Shown here: positions 1 to 8,094 of the stretch, piece by piece
Layout of the letters: every line of letters starts with the position of its first letter
Numbering within the stretch: the first letter of the stretch is position 1
NCBI GenBank assembly: GCA_020831485.1
Contig: JAFIGG010000004.1
Coordinates: forward strand, 1 to 64,000
Direction of reading: 5' to 3'
Length of the DNA: 64,000 nt
Origin: Opitutales bacterium
GTDB taxonomy: Bacteria > Verrucomicrobiota > Verrucomicrobiia > Opitutales > Oceanipulchritudinaceae
Notes under the pieces: model-generated
Database searches by the model: none
Seen by the model: only the letters and a program-made list of their open reading frames with translations
What the model was told of the DNA's origin: nothing
Position numbers and translations under genes: made by a program

Positions 1-753
1 CTCGAACCAGGCATTCACGGCGAGGCACTGATTGCCAATGCCCAGGTCGGCCAGTTCGTTTGCGGTTCGGCGGGCCTCTTTGAGGGCCGCTTTTTGGGGA
101 CGGCTGACTAAGACCACGCGGGTGCGCTTTGCGTCCTTCAGAACCTCTACCGCTTCCGCGTACAGCTGGCGTTGTTTTTCCAGACCTGCCAGCGGTCCCA
201 GGCAGGAATTACCACTGGTGTTGTCATCGAAGAAGTTGGTCCATGCCTGCGACAGCGCCATCAAGCGGAGCGTGTGACCCGTTGGAGCCGTGTCGAAGAC
301 GATCTGATCAAAATCCTTTGCTCCGTCCGAACTCAGAAAGCTGGTAAACTCGTCAAAGGCTGCGATCTCCATTGTGCAGGCTCCGGACAGTTGCTCCTCC
401 ATCGCCTTGAGTGCCGACTCCGGCAGGATGCCCCGCATGGGGCCGATCACCTTTTCGCGGTAGGCGGCGGCCACGGCCTCCGGATCGATGTTCAGAGCGA
501 ACAGTTGATCCGTGCCTGGCACCTGGCGCGGTTCGCGACTCAATTCGAGTCCCAGCACTTCATCCAGATTGGATGCCGGATCGGTGCTAACCAGCAGGGT
601 GCGGCGGCCGCTTTCGCTGAGGGCAAGTGCGGTTGCCGAAGCCAGGGAGGTTTTCCCCACCCCACCCTTGCCGGTGAAAAAGAAGTAGCGGGTCGACTGT
701 TCCAGCAGAGCGGAAACCGGCTGAAACGCCTGCAATGTGGCTTGCGTGCTCAT
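1..753 (-). CDS. arsA: ArsA arsenite-pump ATPase (partial, 3' end beyond left edge)
   Basis: This is the ATPase that binds trivalent arsenic or antimony in the cytoplasm and drives the ArsB-type membrane pump. The frame is open for 251 codons from ATG at 753-751 to the window edge. The protein begins MSTQA and carries the deviant Walker A TGKGGVGKTS near residue 27, followed by STDPASNLDEVLG, where the signature Asp coordinates magnesium. FDTAPTGHTLRL further on matches the ArsA DTAPTGHTLR signature closely. Its ATG overlaps the arsD stop as ATGA, so translation is probably coupled. The rest of the protein, including any second half, and any arsB or acr3 pump gene lie outside the window. Family assignment is secure. 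Confidence 0.93.
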   Translation of the reverse strand, partial: MSTQATLQAFQPVSALLEQSTRYFFFTGKGGVGKTSLASATALALSESGRRTLLVSTDPASNLDEVLGLELSREPRQVPGTDQLFALNIDPEAVAAAYREKVIGPMRGILPESALKAMEEQLSGACTMEIAAFDEFTSFLSSDGAKDFDQIVFDTAPTGHTLRLMALSQAWTNFFDDNTSGNSCLGPLAGLEKQRQLYAEAVEVLKDAKRTRVVLVSRPQKAALKEARRTANELADLGIGNQCLAVNAWFE

Positions 754-1073
754 GCCTGAACCGCCTTGCGTGCCCGCTGGACCCAGTCGCCGCGTTCTGC
801 AGTTTCCGGATAGCGGCCTTTGAGCGCCAACTCGCCATCGATGTAGATCAGCGGAAGCGCCTCAGGACCTTCATTCTCGAGAACCGCACGAACGTCGGGA
901 TTTTGGGCAAAGGCAATCGGTTGTTGGGCAAGATTGTAGCGTTCGATGCTCACACCTTCTTCGGCCAGTTTGCTCACCAGGCCCGCGAAGCGCGGCAGAA
1001 TCGGGTCCACATCCAGACCGCAGACACCCGTGGAACAACACATTGCGGGATCGTAGATTTTCAGGGATTTCAT
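750..1073 (-). CDS. arsD: ArsD arsenical metallochaperone
   Basis: ArsD carries As(III)/Sb(III) to ArsA and can act as a weak repressor. The 107-residue product starting at MKSLKIYDPAMCCSTGVCG shows the N-terminal CC pair plus a third Cys (MCCSTGVCG) that form the metal site in characterised ArsD proteins. I chose ATG 1073-1071 over an in-frame ATG 33 bases upstream because the family starts directly at this beta strand and the upstream codons would run into arsR. It lies 19 bases after arsR and overlaps arsA by ATGA, which defines an arsRDA operon. The C-terminal vicinal Cys pairs of some ArsD proteins are absent here; these are not needed for chaperone function in known members. Confidence 0.92.
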   Translation of the reverse strand: MKSLKIYDPAMCCSTGVCGLDVDPILPRFAGLVSKLAEEGVSIERYNLAQQPIAFAQNPDVRAVLENEGPEALPLIYIDGELALKGRYPETAERGDWVQRARKAVQA

Positions 1074-1092
1074 ATTCGTAAAGTTAAAGTGT

Positions 1093-1473
1093 TCAGCAGC
1101 CCTCAATCAGGCAGCGCATCTGACCCGGCAGTTCTTCCGCCTGATTCAGCAAACGCCCCATCAAGGCTTCGCGTTTTTTCAAGTCCTTCTTAAATACCGG
1201 CTCTTCGGAGCGCAGGTCCTGCAGGCATTTCAGGTTCACCTCAAGCAAGGCACTCGGGGCCTCCGGCAGGCTGCAGATCGTCCAGTTGTAACAGCGCTTG
1301 GATTCCAGCGCCCCCGCCTCCCGCAAAGCCTTCAAATGCCGCGAAACCTTCGGCTGCGGCACCCCCAGCACCTCGCTGAAATGACACACACACATCGGCC
1401 CCACCAGCAGCAGATTCAAGATCCGCAACCGCGTCTCGTCGCAAAAGCACTGGTAGACCTGGATTGATTTCAT
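1093..1473 (-). CDS. arsR: ArsR-family metalloregulatory repressor
   Basis: This is a 126-residue winged-helix repressor expected to bind the palindrome just upstream of its own start and release it on As(III) binding. The recognition-helix region reads VPQPKVSRHLKALREAGAL. MCVCHF at about residues 31-36 matches the ELCVCDL metal-binding motif of classical ArsR, so two of the thiolate ligands are visible, and further Cys residues occur at 61, 67 and 83. It is the first gene of the arsRDA operon. The protein is a little longer than many ArsR proteins because of a basic C-terminal extension (FKKDLKKREALMG) that also contains a terminal Cys pair (RCLIEGC). The family is secure; the exact metal ligands are an inference from the motif. 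Confidence 0.9.
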   Translation of the reverse strand: MKSIQVYQCFCDETRLRILNLLLVGPMCVCHFSEVLGVPQPKVSRHLKALREAGALESKRCYNWTICSLPEAPSALLEVNLKCLQDLRSEEPVFKKDLKKREALMGRLLNQAEELPGQMRCLIEGC

Positions 1474-1478
1474 ACTGC

Positions 1479-1502
1479 GAATATTCGCTTAAACGAATAT
1501 TC
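1479..1502 (-). promoter_or_regulatory. ArsR operator palindrome
   Basis: GAATATTCG (1479-1487) and CGAATATTC (1494-1502) form a perfect 9-base inverted repeat around a 6-base AT spacer. It ends five bases before the arsR start codon. Operators of the ArsR/SmtB family typically contain such ATATTC...GAATAT arms. Its closeness to the start means the bound repressor would also cover the ribosome-binding region and probably the transcription start. Confidence 0.8.
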
Positions 1503-1619
1503 TGTCAAGGGGATATTTGGGGTGGAGCAGTAGCCCCGGCATTCATGCCGGGGACCGCGGACAAAGCGGAAGCCATCGCACCGCTTTCCCGAGGCTGAAG
1601 CCGTCGGGCTACGGAAAAA
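1503..1619. repeat. Intergenic GC-rich palindromic element
   Basis: No gene is visible. The tract holds a perfect inverted repeat built on CCCCGGCATTCATGCCGGGG (about 1535-1554), then a second segment in which GTAGCCC near 1531 pairs with GGGCTAC near 1607-1613. The long arms and GC content unlike the AT-rich promoter next to it suggest an extragenic palindromic repeat (REP-like). I cannot see a second full copy in the window. Confidence 0.45.
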
Positions 1620-1621
1620 GA

Positions 1622-1669
1622 AAGGGCCAGGACTTGCGTCCTGGCCCTTGAAGTTCGACGAAGTCGAAC
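1622..1669 (-). terminator. Rho-independent terminator of the beta-helix gene
   Basis: AAGGGCCAGGA (1622-1632) pairs perfectly with TCCTGGCCCTT (1639-1649) around a 6-base loop. Read on the minus strand it is followed by a T-rich run. A second small hairpin (GTTCGAC/GTCGAAC, 1653-1669) sits between it and the stop codon of the gene ending at 1684. Confidence 0.8.
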
Positions 1670-1683
1670 GAAACTAAGCGGTT

Positions 1684-4600
1684 TTATTGGCCGATATTTG
1701 GCATGAAGAACCAGAGGCCAGTCGGTGTATCCAGCTCTTCATTGACATACAGGTAACGGCCCCAGGAGTAACTGTAGACCCAAGGACGATTTCCTACGAA
1801 GAACCGGCCCATTGGGCCAGCGTCTACACGTTGGTGGTCGTCTACCGCATAGCCAAACCAAGTCGTTGGATCCGAAGGATCGAACGCCGGAGGAGGCGTA
1901 AGGGTATTGCCGTATTCAGCACTGCTTGAGCTGATCGAGAGGTCGGCAACGGAACCCGCATTGCGCAGATCGTTCTCAAGATAGAGGTTATCTCCCGTTG
2001 CCCTTCCGTATTCGCGGATACCGTAGGTTTGTTGGGGATCTTCACGATCATCAACAACCCTGAAACCGCGAACGGTTACATTAGTTGAAGCAGTAGTACC
2101 TTCCTCCCCGCTGGAGGACACGTCGATGCCGACACCATTTGTATTGCGAACCAAACCACCGTTGAGGCGGATATCCTGGGAATCTTCAACCAAGATGCCG
2201 AAGTATTCCGTATCAGCTATATCCACTTCAGCTACTGCAATGTCGTAACTTTCGTTGATATAGAGACCTGCTGCACCGCCGCGTGCATGCAGAAGTCCAA
2301 CGCGGCCAGAGACAGAGTGACTGATCACCAGACCACCTCCACCGGTTTCGGCAGTATGAACTTCGTTCAACTGGAAACGATCCGTCTCATAGATCGCAAC
2401 ACCATGGTTCGATGCCCCGGAAACGGAAACAGAATCCATGCTGATGTGAGCAGAACGCGTTCCTTCACCGCCATCGACACGAACACCATAGCCAGAAACC
2501 TCTGGAGCCGCAGCTCTTACCCACAGAGTGGGAGGATTGCCTTCTTCGGCCTCTTTAGGCTCAAAGTCCCAAGAAGCTGAAGTGTCGTCATTACCCGGTT
2601 CAGTGAAGAGCAGGGTAATCGTTCCGCCAACGTTGTCCGCCAGGAACTGATCCAGGTTCAATGTCTCTGGATCACTGGTCTGCAGGCCTTCACCTTCAAC
2701 AGAGAACTCTCCGAGTTCAACCCATTTGGACGAATCCGGAGCGTCATACGTGCCGCCAACTTCATTCGTTGCCAGTGTTCCCGTTATTCCATCGAAGTTC
2801 TCGAAGGTGGTTGTTGATTCGTCCCAATCAGCAAGAGATTCATCAATCAACCCGTAAACGGTCCAGGTGCGGTCGCGGCCTGCCCGCCATGTGATGTTCA
2901 ATGAGACGCGTGCATCAACAAGCGAATCTGAATCCAGATCGGAGATGTCAAACCGGATCATTGGCAAACGGATACGCGATCCAACTGCATCCAGCATACG
3001 AACCGTATCAAGTTCGCCAAATGCGATTGAAGGGCTGCCACGAGACCAATCGCTATCGTTTCCGAGATAGGTATCAGCCCCGTTGCCATCCGCTGTTGTA
3101 ATCGCTGCGTATGCTTCAACCTCCACCAGATCCATATCGATCTGGCCAAGATGCACGAGCTGGGACGACTGAATCCAGACACCAGTGCGGGCACTGCCTG
3201 CCAGATCCAATTTCCAGATCTGGACATGCTGGACACCATTCAACCAGAGGGGAACAACGGTGTTATCATCATCTTCCACTGTAATGGTACCGGCAAAGGT
3301 CAACGCCGTGTAACTGGGGACTTCAATTCCATAGAAATCGGAACCGGTAGTATTCGGGCCAATCGCTCCAGCGTCCTGGACAGTGATCGACTCGATCTGG
3401 CTGCGGTCAGGAGTCAGGTAACCAAAGGCAGTCGTAACAGCCGCCACGAGGGTATCCTCAGAATCAAGCACCGCACCGTCCCCGATGATCAGCCATTCTT
3501 CCCCGTCAAAGGAGACAAACAGATCAGCACCAAGGCCTTCTTCCGGCATGCCGGTCAACCAATTGTCATAGGCCAGGCTATTTTCCCCAACCAATTCAAC
3601 TTCAGCTGTGGTTCCGGAATTACGGAGGTCGTTACCCGTAACGAGGTTGTTGTCGCTGCCAGCGCCGCTTTCGCGAACACCCCACTCTTGCTCCGGGCTC
3701 TCCCGATCGTCCGAGATCTTAACTCCGGAAATGCGGTTACCCGTAGCCGGAGAGGTACCGTCATCGCCGGTCGAGACAATGTGGACACCTGCAATACCAG
3801 CGTTTAGAATTTCACCACTGAGAACTTCTATACCCTGCGAGTCCTCGATCAGAACGGCTTCGGCTGAGGTGCCTTCAATATTGAGGCCATAGGCTTCGAT
3901 ATCAGAGGAGCCTACAGCGTGGAGGCCATGCTGGCCACCATTTGCGGCCAGACCATCAATCAGACCATCGTGGCTATCATTCACATAGAGTGCGGACCTC
4001 TGACTGCCCATACTCTGGAGACTATCGATTTCAAAGCCATCGACTCCAAGCAGGGAAATGCCATCGAGCATCGCACGGTGAATGTGCACATTGTGCATTG
4101 TAATGTTGCTGGAACGCTCTCCCAGGCTGTCATCGACGAGGATACCCTGGCCAACATCACCTGGCGCCCAGTCTGCCGCAATTATATTAGGGAGAAGAAG
4201 CGTCGGAGGGATATTGCTAGGGCCAGCGCCCTCCTTGGAAAACACATCCCAGTTCGCATTATTATCCGAGGGAGTGATAAGCAGGAATGTCGCCAGTCCG
4301 GAGCCATTTGCAACGGACTCCAAATACGAAGCAATGTTCGCCTGCGTCGGGGTTGAGGTATAAACCTGCGCTGCACCAGCTACCTGAATCGAGCCCAGAT
4401 TCACCCACTTTTCGGCATCCAATTCATAGTTGCCAAGATTTGCCGGCAATACGCCATCGAAACTATTGTAACTGGTCGTCGATTCATCCCAATCCTGCAA
4501 ATCTGGATCCGTAAGTCCCCAGATAGCCCAGTCACGCGTACGATTTTCACCCCACGCTATTTCCAGTGCAATCATCGCTTCGTCAAAATCTTCTCCTTCA

Positions 4601-7572
4601 AGGTGAGAAATATCGAAGCGAATCATTGGAATCTTCATCCGAGAGTTATTCAAGACACGGTGCGTCAAACGGCTTTCGCCACCGCGGACAGCATTTGGTC
4701 CCCAGTTGCCGGATTGACTATCATTCGTCAACGTCGTATCTGCACCATTTCCGTCTGCAGTCGTCAGGATTTCAAAGGGCGGGATGTAGATAATGTCAGA
4801 CTCATCCAAGTCCTGCAATTCAACGTGGACGTTCTCAAGCTCGATATTACTTGATGACCGAACCCAAATGCCGTTTCGGGCCGTGCCCCTTACGTCGAGG
4901 TTCCAAACTTCGACGTCAGTTGCTTCCTCAATCAGGACAGGAACGATAATTCCGATATCGTCCTCAACCGTGATGGGCTCACGAACATCGAGAATCGTGT
5001 AACTCGGAAGTCGAATTCCCACGTAAGCATTGCCAGCCGGTTGAGCTTCGATCGTGCCAGCATCCCAAACAACAACCGAAACCTTTTCAGTCCGCTCAGG
5101 ATCGAAAGACTCGATCGCGTTGTTCACTGCAGTAATAAAACTGCCGCCCCAGTAAATGAAGTCGCCATTGCGCTCGGCAACCCAGTTATTCTGGTACCGA
5201 TACACCTCAGCGTCATACTGTCCGGGCTCTTCTCCCCCAGTTACGGCATTTTGGATAGAGGATGAGTCCTCTCCAATCAGCTCAATGTCGGCGACGGTTC
5301 CACCATTGCGCAGGTCATTGCGAAAGAAGATATTGTTGTTAACATCTTCGCCAACTTCGCGAATTCCGTAGGTCTGCTGCCGACTGTCACGGTCATCCGT
5401 GATCGTCATGAATTCAACATGATTTCGGGAGACCGAACCATAACTTGCCGAATCGTTTGAACTGAGCAGAATACCCTCAGCACCACTGTTGCGAATTTCA
5501 CCTCCGTTAATGCGCACCAATCCGCTGTCCTCGATGAGGACACCTTGATTATCCACGCCAGCAACGCTCAATGATTCAATCCGAATATCCCAGGATCCTT
5601 CCGCGGCTAATAGCCCTCTGACACCCCCATCAACAGTCATGCTGTTGCTGCGAATTCGGTAGGTGTTGAAAGCTGCCAGGGCACCATACGCACCCGCATT
5701 CTCGGATTCAAAATGAGTCACCCAGATGTGCTGGCTGCCGTCTGCAAGAATCCCAGCACCGCCAGTGTTCTCTGTGACAACCGCATCCATCACAACGTTT
5801 TGAACTCCGTAAAGCTCAATGCCGTGTGAACTTGTTCCAGAAATCATTCCAGCAACGAGTCTTACGTTCTCTGTCTGAACGTCTTCACTGCTCTCAATGC
5901 GAATACCACTTCCACCTTCGGAAACAGCTTCGAGTTCAAGCGTTATATTTCCGAGTACAACGCCTTTGGAACCATGAATCCAAACACCGTGGCGGGCATT
6001 CCCGACCACGTGCAGGTTTTCGATTTCAACCTGATACACCTCTTCAATAATGATAGGGATGATGGTCGGATCGCCTTCATCGGCAACCGTCAGGGTCCCT
6101 TCAAAATCCAGAGTGGTGTAACTGTCGACCACGATGCCGGCGATTTCGGAACTGAGGTTTGGGCCAATGGTTCCCGAGTCACGAATGACAACGCGCTCTT
6201 TCAGAGTACGCTCAGCGGTGAGGCTGTCGATTGCAGCTTGAACAGCCGCGACCATATCGCCACCAAAGTTACCGTCTACGCTGGTATCATTGTTCACAAA
6301 GACCCAGTCTCCGCTATCCAAATAGACTTCGGCGTTGGCAGTCGGGGCGGGATCAGCTGAAGTGACCGTTCCGGTAGTGTCGGTTCCGCTGAGAACAGCC
6401 ATTTCGACTCCACCTGAATTGCGCAGGTCCAGATTAAGGTATTGATTGTTTTCGGTTCCGGATCCCGTTTCCTGCAGACCATGGCTCATACGGCTTGGCG
6501 ACTGAGTCTCACGCACGACAACATTTTCAATAATATTGTTCTGCGAATTCCAGTGATTGGCCGTCGAAGTTACGCGAATGCCCTGCGCACCGGTATTCCG
6601 AATGATTCCGCCCTTAATGTGCCAGTCCTGAGCGTCTTCAAGAAGGATACCGTGACTTTCCATGCCCTCGATATCGATCCAATCAACAGTCACACCTCCA
6701 CTGTTGGAAACGCTGAAAATTCCACGACCGCCGCCGCGGACGATGACTTCGCCAACATGAATATTGGGGCCATTGGTATTGGCCGTCCGGAATCCTGCAT
6801 AACCGGTTCCCGAACCTGCATTAATCGCGTAAACCCGATCAATGGTAGCATTCCTGGTCAGGTTCAGCAAGACACCCGCATAGCCGGTGTCCACAGTCTC
6901 AATGGTGCCGACCGTCAGACCGTCGACGCCATAGGTTTCAAAGCCATGACCTCCTGAGCCACGGATGTATGCGTAGTCCACGGTAATGTCGTTGGAACGG
7001 CCATCCAAGTGGATGCCTCCGGGATCGGAACCTTCCTGTCCTCGGCCATCGTCAATACGAATTGCGAGACCACCGGTCAGGTCCATGTGGATGTTGTGGA
7101 AATGAATATCCTTCACTGCGCGGAACCAGATCCCGTAGCGGGGGTTCCCTTCGAGGTGGAAGTTGATGATTTCGATGGATTCGGCCCAGGTCGCACGAAG
7201 AGGAGCGGTCAGCGGCTCACCAGTGTCTTCAACGCGGACAACGCCTTGAAAATCCATTGTGGTGAAACTCGGGATCTGAATCGCCCGCAACGGGGTCGAA
7301 TTGTGCGGTGGAATAACCCCATCGTCGCGGACGATGACCGTTTCCTTTTCGGTGCGGTCAGGGGTGAGGTGGGTAAAGGACTGGTTGACGGCGTCAACAA
7401 AGTCCCAACTGGAATCAGCACCGAGAATGGTGCCGTCGGCGGCGGCGATGGTCCACACATCGTCGTCGAGATAGACCTCGACGTCAAAATGGTCGGCCGC
7501 CCACATCTTGGGTACCAACATTGATAATGCGAGCACCCAGAGGGTCATAAGGTTAGTGTAGCGTAGCTTCAT
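1684..7572 (-). CDS. Giant secreted right-handed beta-helix protein with four modules and two CBM96/DNRLRE-like inserts
   Basis: This 1962-residue exported protein probably binds or cleaves a polysaccharide at the cell surface. I place the start at ATG 7572, which gives a signal peptide (MKLRYTNLMTLWVLALSMLV, cleavage after WAA); the frame is open 67 codons further upstream but that stretch reads like promoter DNA. Four homologous modules follow, beginning near 7485, 6345, 5225 and 3530. Each opens with (D/A)xEVY...W, an ERTxxExVxVxDxGxI segment and then parallel beta-helix rungs rich in short V/I-x-N/D repeats. Modules 3 and 4 carry a roughly 200-residue insert at the same position (starting TTADGNGADT, with MIRFDIS and DWDESTT), typical of CBM96/DNRLRE beta-sandwich domains. 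The C-terminus (RPWVYSYSWGRYLYV...LWFF) is an aromatic cap of the kind seen on secreted Opitutia proteins. A lyase active site is not identifiable. Confidence 0.85.
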   Translation of the reverse strand: MKLRYTNLMTLWVLALSMLVPKMWAADHFDVEVYLDDDVWTIAAADGTILGADSSWDFVDAVNQSFTHLTPDRTEKETVIVRDDGVIPPHNSTPLRAIQIPSFTTMDFQGVVRVEDTGEPLTAPLRATWAESIEIINFHLEGNPRYGIWFRAVKDIHFHNIHMDLTGGLAIRIDDGRGQEGSDPGGIHLDGRSNDITVDYAYIRGSGGHGFETYGVDGLTVGTIETVDTGYAGVLLNLTRNATIDRVYAINAGSGTGYAGFRTANTNGPNIHVGEVIVRGGGRGIFSVSNSGGVTVDWIDIEGMESHGILLEDAQDWHIKGGIIRNTGAQGIRVTSTANHWNSQNNIIENVVVRETQSPSRMSHGLQETGSGTENNQYLNLDLRNSGGVEMAVLSGTDTTGTVTSADPAPTANAEVYLDSGDWVFVNNDTSVDGNFGGDMVAAVQAAIDSLTAERTLKERVVIRDSGTIGPNLSSEIAGIVVDSYTTLDFEGTLTVADEGDPTIIPIIIEEVYQVEIENLHVVGNARHGVWIHGSKGVVLGNITLELEAVSEGGSGIRIESSEDVQTENVRLVAGMISGTSSHGIELYGVQNVVMDAVVTENTGGAGILADGSQHIWVTHFESENAGAYGALAAFNTYRIRSNSMTVDGGVRGLLAAEGSWDIRIESLSVAGVDNQGVLIEDSGLVRINGGEIRNSGAEGILLSSNDSASYGSVSRNHVEFMTITDDRDSRQQTYGIREVGEDVNNNIFFRNDLRNGGTVADIELIGEDSSSIQNAVTGGEEPGQYDAEVYRYQNNWVAERNGDFIYWGGSFITAVNNAIESFDPERTEKVSVVVWDAGTIEAQPAGNAYVGIRLPSYTILDVREPITVEDDIGIIVPVLIEEATDVEVWNLDVRGTARNGIWVRSSSNIELENVHVELQDLDESDIIYIPPFEILTTADGNGADTTLTNDSQSGNWGPNAVRGGESRLTHRVLNNSRMKIPMIRFDISHLEGEDFDEAMIALEIAWGENRTRDWAIWGLTDPDLQDWDESTTSYNSFDGVLPANLGNYELDAEKWVNLGSIQVAGAAQVYTSTPTQANIASYLESVANGSGLATFLLITPSDNNANWDVFSKEGAGPSNIPPTLLLPNIIAADWAPGDVGQGILVDDSLGERSSNITMHNVHIHRAMLDGISLLGVDGFEIDSLQSMGSQRSALYVNDSHDGLIDGLAANGGQHGLHAVGSSDIEAYGLNIEGTSAEAVLIEDSQGIEVLSGEILNAGIAGVHIVSTGDDGTSPATGNRISGVKISDDRESPEQEWGVRESGAGSDNNLVTGNDLRNSGTTAEVELVGENSLAYDNWLTGMPEEGLGADLFVSFDGEEWLIIGDGAVLDSEDTLVAAVTTAFGYLTPDRSQIESITVQDAGAIGPNTTGSDFYGIEVPSYTALTFAGTITVEDDDNTVVPLWLNGVQHVQIWKLDLAGSARTGVWIQSSQLVHLGQIDMDLVEVEAYAAITTADGNGADTYLGNDSDWSRGSPSIAFGELDTVRMLDAVGSRIRLPMIRFDISDLDSDSLVDARVSLNITWRAGRDRTWTVYGLIDESLADWDESTTTFENFDGITGTLATNEVGGTYDAPDSSKWVELGEFSVEGEGLQTSDPETLNLDQFLADNVGGTITLLFTEPGNDDTSASWDFEPKEAEEGNPPTLWVRAAAPEVSGYGVRVDGGEGTRSAHISMDSVSVSGASNHGVAIYETDRFQLNEVHTAETGGGGLVISHSVSGRVGLLHARGGAAGLYINESYDIAVAEVDIADTEYFGILVEDSQDIRLNGGLVRNTNGVGIDVSSSGEEGTTASTNVTVRGFRVVDDREDPQQTYGIREYGRATGDNLYLENDLRNAGSVADLSISSSSAEYGNTLTPPPAFDPSDPTTWFGYAVDDHQRVDAGPMGRFFVGNRPWVYSYSWGRYLYVNEELDTPTGLWFFMPNIGQ

Positions 7573-8094
7573 AGACTGATTGAATCTTGAGTTGGTTAGT
7601 GAATTTAGGTTGAGATCAGAAACCCTCCATTCACTGGAGCCAGCTACCGCAGGACACAATATCCCGAAGGACAATGGATTGTAATTGGTGGATGGGCAGG
7701 GGATGGAGAGCTGCGAGCATAACAGATAATCTTTTTCACTCAGGCAATCCCTTGAATTTCGCAACAACCTCAAGCGATGGGAATTCCGCCTGAATTATGT
7801 GAAATTTCGGTTATTCAGTATAAATCCCGAAGGATTTCCAAATTCACGATACCATTAGACAACAACCAGTTTTTGTGGCCATTTTCAGCTACATATCTAA
7901 TTCTTAAATTCCGTAAACTGCCGGATTGTAAGAGGTTGGAAACCTTACACAATCCAACTCGATCAAAATGTGTTCAGCCCCAAAAAACAACAAAACCGCA
8001 GGAAAGCACTCCGAAAACAGCGTCTTACTGTCAGATTGTTCTTACTGTCAACCCGCCTTAGGTAACCTTTTAAAAAATAGGTATTATCTGGGTT
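7573..8094. other. AT-rich intergenic region upstream of the beta-helix gene
   Basis: These 522 bases lie between the start of the beta-helix gene and the end of the heparinase-like gene, both on the minus strand. No coding pattern is convincing on either strand. A 10-base direct repeat CTTACTGTCA occurs at 8024-8033 and 8041-8050, exactly 17 bases apart. It could be a pair of activator half-sites but lies far from the start codon. No clear terminator for the heparinase gene is seen. Confidence 0.4.

Noticed and set aside
7573-7773. In-frame N-terminal extension of the beta-helix protein up to 7773
   Set aside because: The 67 extra residues precede a clear signal peptide, have no export or domain pattern and lie in AT-rich promoter-like DNA.
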